From positions 53,755,741 to 53,819,740 of the forward strand of contig CM018689.1 of assembly GCA_009363875.1 (NCBI GenBank): a DNA stretch of 64,000 nucleotides, given 5' to 3'. The stretch comes from Mikania micrantha. Taxonomy: Eukaryota > Streptophyta > Magnoliopsida > Asterales > Asteraceae. Of this stretch, positions 57,363 to 64,000 are shown in pieces. Under the pieces are notes generated by a model. It saw nothing but the letters and a program-made list of their open reading frames with translations. It did not search any database and was not told the DNA's origin. The translations under genes were made by a program, and so were the position numbers. The number at the start of each line of letters is the position of its first letter. The first letter of the stretch is position 1.

Positions 57363-59096
57363 GTGTCAAAGGTGCGTAGGGATGAAACGCCCACTTTCGC
57401 ACATCCTTACCTATCCAGCATGACAAACGCTGACGTCCCGGTTATAGGAGATTACTCGGATGAAGAGGAAACTGAGGGCTTCAGGATCACCCCTGAGTTT
57501 GTGCATAGCCACAAAACCGCGCTCAAAGCCCAACTTGAAGAAATGGAAAAAGCAGAAAAGTTAAAGGAAGTCCAAGCCCGACTCACCTTCGTCGGAGGCA
57601 GTTCTGCGACCCTAGCAAAGGAAGCGGTACCAGTAGATGAATTGCTAACCACGCTGCTTGAGGCCATCCGCCAAAGAAAAGAACCGGTAGGTAAAGAAAC
57701 ATCTGACCCGATCCAGCCAGGGGGTGATGAGGCCCTAAACCCCCTGCTACAACCTTACCACCCCACCAAATTCACCGACATGTCCAAGTTTACAAAACAG
57801 ATTGCGGAGGCCCCACTCCCAGAAAAACTAAAGGTACCGCTGAATGTAGGAAAGTATGACGGGTCAAGTGACCCCGACGACCATTTACATGCCTTCGCTG
57901 GAGCAGGCAAAGTAGGGAGGTGGAACCTCCCGACATGGTGCCACATGTTGGTGCAAACATTGACGGGAGCAGCCCGCTTATGATTCGATATCTTGCCACC
58001 AGGGAGCATCGACAGCTACGAAGAACTAAGAGATAAATTCCTGAAGTAATTCAACCAAAAGAAGAAAGCTATCAAGAACCCCAATGAAATACTCCATATA
58101 AGGCGTAGGGACGAGGAAAAAGTGGGACAGTTCATGGAGCGGTTCATAACGGAAAGCATGCAGATACAAGGAGTGCCAGAAGTCATGAAAATAAGCAGCT
58201 TTATCAACGGTGTCAGGCAGCCACAGTTGTGCTAAAATCTGGGGGAGGACTTCCCAACTACCTTTGACGGGCTGATTGATAAGGCAAGAGCCTTTGTGAG
58301 AGGTAAGGACGCAAGCCTCAAGGCCAGGGAGTGGGACCTTAAGAAAAGTCCAAGACCCTACAGGGCGAGGGAGGGATCCGACAGCCAAGGGAAAGCAAGC
58401 CCATACCCCACCAAAGGAATGCCGTACGTAGATAGAGGAAGACCCTCTTTCACTCCCTACAAACCGTCACAGAGACCATATCCTGAAAAATTTACACCAC
58501 TTACCAAAACGCCAAGTGAAATACTAGCAATGGAAAAAACGAAAACCTTTTTCCAGAAACCACAACCACTGCGTAATGCATCCCGACCTCACCCCGATGA
58601 GTACTGCGAATTCCACCGATGTCACGTCCACAAAACAGACGAATGCATTCACCTCCGAAAAGAAATTGAAGCAGCTGTCAAGTCCAGCAAACTGTCGCAC
58701 CTAGTAAAAAAAATCGGTGTGGCTACATCCAAAGGCAAGGACCCAGCAAGAGGTGAGGAAGGTGAAATGCGTCGGTCATACGTCGATATGGTGAGACGGC
58801 ACCAGAGCAACGAAAGTGGGGATAACAAGCGGAAGAGAACGCTCGATGAAGAGACGCCTCCATGGTTGGAATGCTCCATCACATTTCCACCGTTGAAATA
58901 CTGGGAAGCACAAGAAGCACCACTAAATGTCGCCGCCGATATACCTGGTCACAGGGTAGCGAGAATCCATGTAGATGGAGGAAGCGGGTCCGAAATCATG
59001 TATGAACATTGTTTCCGAAGACTAGATTCGGATGTGCAAAACCTTTGGCAACAGGATAACTCAATGATGATCGACGTCTCAGGAGAAGCTTCATAG
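57363..59096 (+). pseudogene. Tat-lineage gypsy gag and start of protease, with nonsense codons
   Basis: One frame runs from 57363 to 59096 but contains TGA at 57981, TAA at 58047, TAA at 58233 and TAG at 59094. Recognisable parts are the gag capsid region (KYDGSSDPDDHLHAF, YEELRDKFLK, VGQFMERFITES), the zinc-knuckle-like YCEFHRCHVHKTDEC block, and the protease start IHVDGGSGSEIMY, where DGGS stands in the usual D(T/S/G)GS active-site position. Structural proteins and a protease would be the products. The frame is otherwise unshifted over 1.7 kb, so decay has been almost only by point mutation. Confidence 0.85.
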
Positions 59097-61941
59097 GCTT
59101 TGGGAAAGGTAACATTGCCTTTTTACCATAGGGGAATACGTCACCTAGAGGATGGTCCACCTTACCTTCTATATCATAAGAGGCCCATCCAAGTATAACG
59201 CCATATTGGGAAGGCCAGGGATTAAGGCTCTTCACGCAATAGTCTCCACAGCGCACGGGGCTATGAAGTTCCCTACACCCGCTGGCATTGCAACCGTTAG
59301 TTCCTCCTTCGAGATAGTCGCTTCCCTGGCCAGGAACGTCCTACCCGAATCTCTAGACATATAGGAATGGATCCTCAATGATGAGTACCCGGAGATCACT
59401 GTTAAGGTAGGATCGCACCTCACCAACAAGTGCAAAACCTCCCTAAAATAAATGCTCATACGTCACTGTGATATCTTTGCATGGACACCACGGGACATGT
59501 GGGGGATCCCAAGGAGCCAAGCGGAACAACAGATCAATGCACGAACAAGCTGCAAGCCAGTAAAGCAAAAGAGGCGCAGCATGGGAACCGAGAGGAGCAG
59601 AGCAGTGATCGAAGAAACCAGGAAGTTGTCGCTAGCAGGAATAGTGCGGGAGGTCCAATACCCCGCGTGGATATGAAACCCAGTGATGGTCAGGAAGTCC
59701 GATGGCAAGTGGTGGATGTGCATCGACTTCAAGGATGTCAACAAAGCTACCCCAAAGGATTGCTACCCCTTGCCAGAAATGGACGCCAAAATCGACTCCC
59801 TACACGAATTCCCTCTCCGCTGCTTCTTAGATGCCTACAAGGGATACCACCAAATTCAGATGGCCATTGATGATGAAAAAAAAACCACGTTCTACACAGA
59901 TGAAGGTACGTACTGCTATACCAAAATGCCTTTTGGTCTGAAAAATGCAGGTGCTACGTACCAAAGGATGATGGACCGTCTGTTTCGGGAACAAATAGGA
60001 CGGAATTTGGAAGTTTATGTCGATGACCTGGTAATTAAAAGCAGACGAGAAAGCAACATGCTAGAGGACATAGAAGAAACCTTAAACACTCTTCAGCAAA
60101 CACAGATGAAGCTCAACCCAGGAAAATGCTCCTTTAGGGTACAAGAAGGGAAGTTCTTAGGAGTTATGGTTACCAAAGACGGCATCAGAGCCAACCCATG
60201 TAAGGTGCAGGCAATCCTAGACATGGACCCACCAAAATCAGTTAAAGAAGTGCAACGACTCAACAGGCGGCTGATTGCTCTAAGCCGATTCCTGTCTCGC
60301 ATCGCATAAAGGTCCTTACCATTCATCACCACTCTAAAAAGTTGCCTAAAAAAGAACCAATTCAAGTGGACGCTAGAGGCCGAGCTCTCTTTCCAAAGCA
60401 TCAAGCAGCACCTGAGTGAACTACCCTCACTCACAACGCCAATACCCGGGGAACTTGTCTTGGTGTACCTGTCAGCATCAGAGAAGGCAATCAGCACGGT
60501 CCTACTTGTAGAGCGAGCTGGGAAACAAATTCCCATCTATTTTATAAGTCGAACTCTGAAAGGGGGAGAGGAGAGATATGCCGGCATAGAAAAAGCAGCA
60601 CTAGCACTTGTTTATGCCTCCATGCGGTTACGGAGGTACTTCCAAGCCCACCCAATTCAGGTTATCACCAACCTCCCAATACCGCAAGTTTTAAGGCGCC
60701 CAGAAATCTCCGGGCGGCTAGCCAAGTGGGCAATAGAGTTGTGGGACTTTGAGATCAGTTACTTGCCACGAACAGCTTACAAGGGGCAGGTCCTAGCCGA
60801 CTTCCTTACAGAAGCCCCAACCGACGATACCATGACCGAAAGTCCAGCCATCTCAACCCAAACAGCTACAGTATGGCACCTCCATACAGATGGCTCCTCC
60901 ACCAGCGATGGCAATGGGGCAGGCTTTATACTCACCACACCAGAAGGAGTCGAGTTGGCATACGCAATTCGACTAGACTTCCCCAATACCAACAACGAGG
61001 CCGAGTACGAAGCACTGCTGGCAGGATTGCGCATGGCCTCCAACCTAGGAGTCAAACAGCTAGAAATCCACGTCGACTCCCTACTAGTCGCGAACCAAAT
61101 GAATGGGCTTTACGAAGCCAAGGAGGAAGTAATTAAGCAATACTTGCAACAAGCGACCAACGATGTCAAAGCTTTTAACTCCTGCAAAATCTCCCACATC
61201 AGCAGAAATATGAACAAGAATGTAGACGCACTTAGCAAGTTCGCCTCGGCAACCATCAATAATGCCGATACCCATGTCCGAGTAGAAGTCCTTATAAAAC
61301 CCTCTGTGATCCGAATGGTCATGGAGGTACAAGAGGCGAATACCCCATAATGTTGGATGGCACCCATCAAAGCCTTTCTACAGTACGAAACGCTACCCGA
61401 GGGCAAGGAGGAAGCCAGACGCTTGCGGCTAAAGTCCCTACAGTACGAAATCATTGATGGGCACCTGTATAGGAAGTCGTACTTGGGGCCATCCCTAAAA
61501 TGTGTTGACTTCGATGAAGCAGAATATGTCATACGGGAGTTACACGAAGGAATCTGCGGCTTGCACGCCGGCCCAAAGTCAATGGTCGCAAAGGCGATGC
61601 GGGCAGGCTTCTACTGGCCGGGAATGTACAAAACTGCCCTGGACATCATCAGCAAATTCTACAACTGCCAGGTCCATGCTCCAGTGCCCAAAAACCCGCA
61701 ACATAACATGATCCCAGTCAACTCAACCTGGCCATTCCAAAAATGGGCAGTTGATATCGTTGGCCCATTTCCCGAGGCCGTCGGAAAGGTTAAATTCCTG
61801 GTGGTTGCCATTGACTATTTCACCAAATGGGTGGAAGCAAAACCAGCGCAGGCAGTGAAGCTCTTTATGTGGGAGAATATTGTATGTCGCTTTGGTATCC
61901 CTGGGGCAATAGTCAGCAACAATGGGAAGCAGTTTGATAGC
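59097..61941 (+). pseudogene. Tat-lineage gypsy pol: RT, two RNase H domains, truncated integrase
   Basis: After one frameshift (about 59100-59150) a single frame continues to 61941, with stops at 59362, 59449, 59674, 60307 and 61348. It contains NAILGRPGIKALHAIVSTAHGAMKFPT (end of protease), reverse transcriptase with MPFGLKNAGATYQRMMD and the catalytic YVDD near 60020, an RNase H-like domain (IPIYFISRTLKGGEERY), and a second, archaeal-type RNase H (LHTDGSSTSDGNGAGFI, NTNNEAEYEALLAGLRMA). The second RNase H is diagnostic of the Tat lineage. The integrase keeps its zinc region and WAVDIVGPF, but reads SNNGKQF where SDNG is expected, losing a catalytic Asp. It is cut at 61941 by another LTR. 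Confidence 0.88.
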
Positions 61942-64000
61942 TGTCACACCCCCGCTAAAGCGGAATCACGAGGGCGAGACGAAATCGGATTACAAATACA
62001 TTGTTTATAAAGAAACTTACAAAATTGCATTCATAATCCAAATAACATACATAAGAGATTTACAAAGATTCAAATAACATATCGATAATAGTTTTACAAA
62101 ATGATATGATTCAAAATGATACAACAATATAAGATTTCTCCATATAGTCTAATTTAAATTAAACAATATCTTCAAAATCTTCTTGTTGTAATATAATCCA
62201 TGTAGCTAATTTCCTGAAATACATGCTCAAGTATCAACTAAAAATAGTTGGTGAGCCCATAGGTTTATGACTCGATAAAGCATGATTACAAAAAAGAAGT
62301 TTATAGTAACATACATCTCATAATGTTTAACAATAAAGCATGCATTTTATGATTATGAGTTTAAACGATGTCAAACGTATACTTCACTCAAAATATTATT
62401 AATGTACATCATGAATATTAAAGAAGTTTAAACGATAGTAACACGTATACTCAAGTAATCACTAAAATGCCTATTTCATTTAAACACGTATGGATGTAAA
62501 GTTTTAGTATCTAGCATGTATTCCACCCCAAAATATTAAATAAAAAGAGGGGCTATGAAACTCACTAGTAGTAGGATGCTAGAAGATAGATAATATTAAG
62601 ATCTTGCTCCTTGTCACGAACTTCAAACCCCTAAAATAAGGAAAGTATACATTTGTTGAGTTTTACGATGGATTTAATATTTAGTATATATATAAGAGAT
62701 GCGTTAACCCGATTAATAGATTGGGGTTATTGCAAAGTAATGACTTTCCTTAAGTCATAAAAGAAATGATAATACGTTACTCGAACTTGTCATCTTCCAA
62801 CTTAATAATGATACTAAGCCATAACACAGTTCGCTTTTTAATTTGGCATTTTAATCGACTCTTTATTTTGAGTTGTACCAAATTACGAATGAAACCACGG
62901 ATGGTTTAATGATAATGACACCACGGATGGTTTAATAATAATAAAGTTTGTAATGCGTATAATCAAGGTTTTAGTTTTAGGAGTAATGATTAATTACGTG
63001 CGTTACTTTGAAGTGATATTAGTGAATAAGGGTTTAAAGTTAACCCAAAATATATTACTAACCTTTAAGTGATGTGATTGAATACATATAAGTATAGGTG
63101 TGCATAGGTTTTGGTCATTTAAAGGCACTACACATATATAAGTAAGGCAAATGTTGAAAGTATGTTTTGTATAATTGTTGATCTTAGGTTAAAGACCCAT
63201 AATTATACAAAACCTTTGTGTTATCAACATTCAAAATAATAAGGCAAATATTGAAGGTATGTTTGGATGTTTGGTAAAGAACAAACACACAAACCTTTTT
63301 GTTATCAATATTGCAAGAATCCATAACTTGAAAGTATGTTTGTGTATGGGTTGATCATAGGTTACTTGTCATAAAACAAGTTATTAGGAAACCTCACAAC
63401 ACACAAACCTTTGTGTTATCAAGCATGGTAACAACTTAGAATTTGAGGATTAGAAGAAGAAAATGAAGCATAAAGATGAAGAGCATTTAGTTTAAGTGTT
63501 TATTACCTTGGAAATCTTAGAAAGATCCCAAGAGAGGTGGATTAGGGAGATAGAATTAGAAATCCAAAGAAGAATGGTTTTGGTGCAAAGGATTTAGGAA
63601 GGATAAAGCTTGGTATTTATAGTTGAAAATTGGAATGGGGGTGGCCTTGGGGTGGTCTTGGATGGCCAAGGAGAGGGGAGGAGAGGGGTGTGTGTGACAA
63701 AAGTGTTGGAGGGGGGACAAAGATGTTGGAGTGTAGGTTAGTAGGTTATAAAGTTAAATGATTATGTTTAATTAAGATTTTGATTTAATTTTTAATTAGG
63801 GAAAGAGTTCTTTCAATTTTTATAAATAAAAATGGGTAATAATATTTATAAAATAAAGATTTGGGCAATTTCTAAAATTTATAAAATTTCTAAAAATGTT
63901 TATAAATTCATAATTATTTAAAAGAACATCTTATAATTATTTAAATGCTTATTTTAAATTATTAGAAACTTTTGATTATTTTATAATTATCTAAATATTT
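61942..64000 (-). mobile_element. LTR inserted in the Tat integrase, runs off the window
   Basis: It starts TGTCACACCCCCGC at 61942 directly after the integrase codons, and on the minus strand it would end GGGTGTGACA. A minus-strand TATAAATA at 63614-63621 is a promoter candidate. Sequence blocks match the LTR at 52180-54976, though loosely. From 63100 to 63430 there are repeated phrases (aaacctttgtgttatcaa, ttgatcttaggtt) suggesting internal duplications. No coding sequence is seen. The far end lies outside the window. Confidence 0.7.

Noticed and set aside
1..64000. CRISPR arrays, operons, riboswitches or phage-type systems
   Set aside because: The sequence is plant nuclear DNA with spliced genes. 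The tandem repeats lack the spacer structure of CRISPR arrays.

Overview
The window is plant nuclear DNA. It is AT-rich, its genes have many GT-AG introns, and its gene families (malectin-like LRR receptor kinase, plant mobile domain protein, MuDR-type transposase, plant Ty3/gypsy lineages) are those of a flowering plant. The LTR styles remind me of Asteraceae, but that is an impression and not shown by the sequence. Only two host genes look intact. Most of the rest is transposable elements, many of them nested, and for many of these target-site duplications (TSDs) can be read directly.

Region by region. 1-7,700 is intergenic: a palindrome cluster, an LTR-like stretch ending near 3,001, a decayed gypsy reverse transcriptase fragment and a 177-bp hAT-type MITE. 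7,725-11,557 holds a tRNA-derived SINE with a perfect 15-bp TSD, placed just upstream of a five-exon gene for a membrane RING-H2 E3 ubiquitin ligase (347 codons). 12,494-16,441 holds two more hAT-type non-autonomous elements and a second SINE. 16,890-36,996 is a three-layer nest. A MITE-like sequence is split by a Mutator-like element (17,411-36,819, about 330-bp terminal inverted repeats, 10-bp TSD). That MULE carries a plant-mobile-domain (PMD) gene and a mudrA-type transposase, and the PMD gene is itself split by a 13.7-kb Athila-type retrotransposon (19,417-33,110, near-identical 1.7-kb LTRs, TSD CAGTT).

37,258-49,600 centres on a 13-exon malectin/LRR receptor-like kinase gene on the minus strand (863 codons; 38,188-43,207). 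Around it are two inverted copies of one MITE family, a third SINE, a 3.9-kb hAT element with a broken transposase, a minisatellite inside that hAT, and a small duplicated piece of the kinase gene. 50,070-64,000 is retrotransposon debris: a composite element whose short LTR carries a 5S rRNA-like segment, LTR segments of other families, and a Tat-lineage gypsy element (57,042-61,941) ruined mainly by nonsense codons and cut by another LTR that runs off the window.

How it fits together: the ubiquitin ligase and the receptor kinase are independent host genes, and I see no operon-like or pathway link between them. The elements show an order of insertion: the Athila copy is youngest, then the MULE, then the MITE-like host. 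The Tat copy and the 3.2-kb gypsy fragment are old. The most distinctive biology is the MULE that carried a PMD gene together with its transposase, and the 5S-bearing chimeric retroelement.
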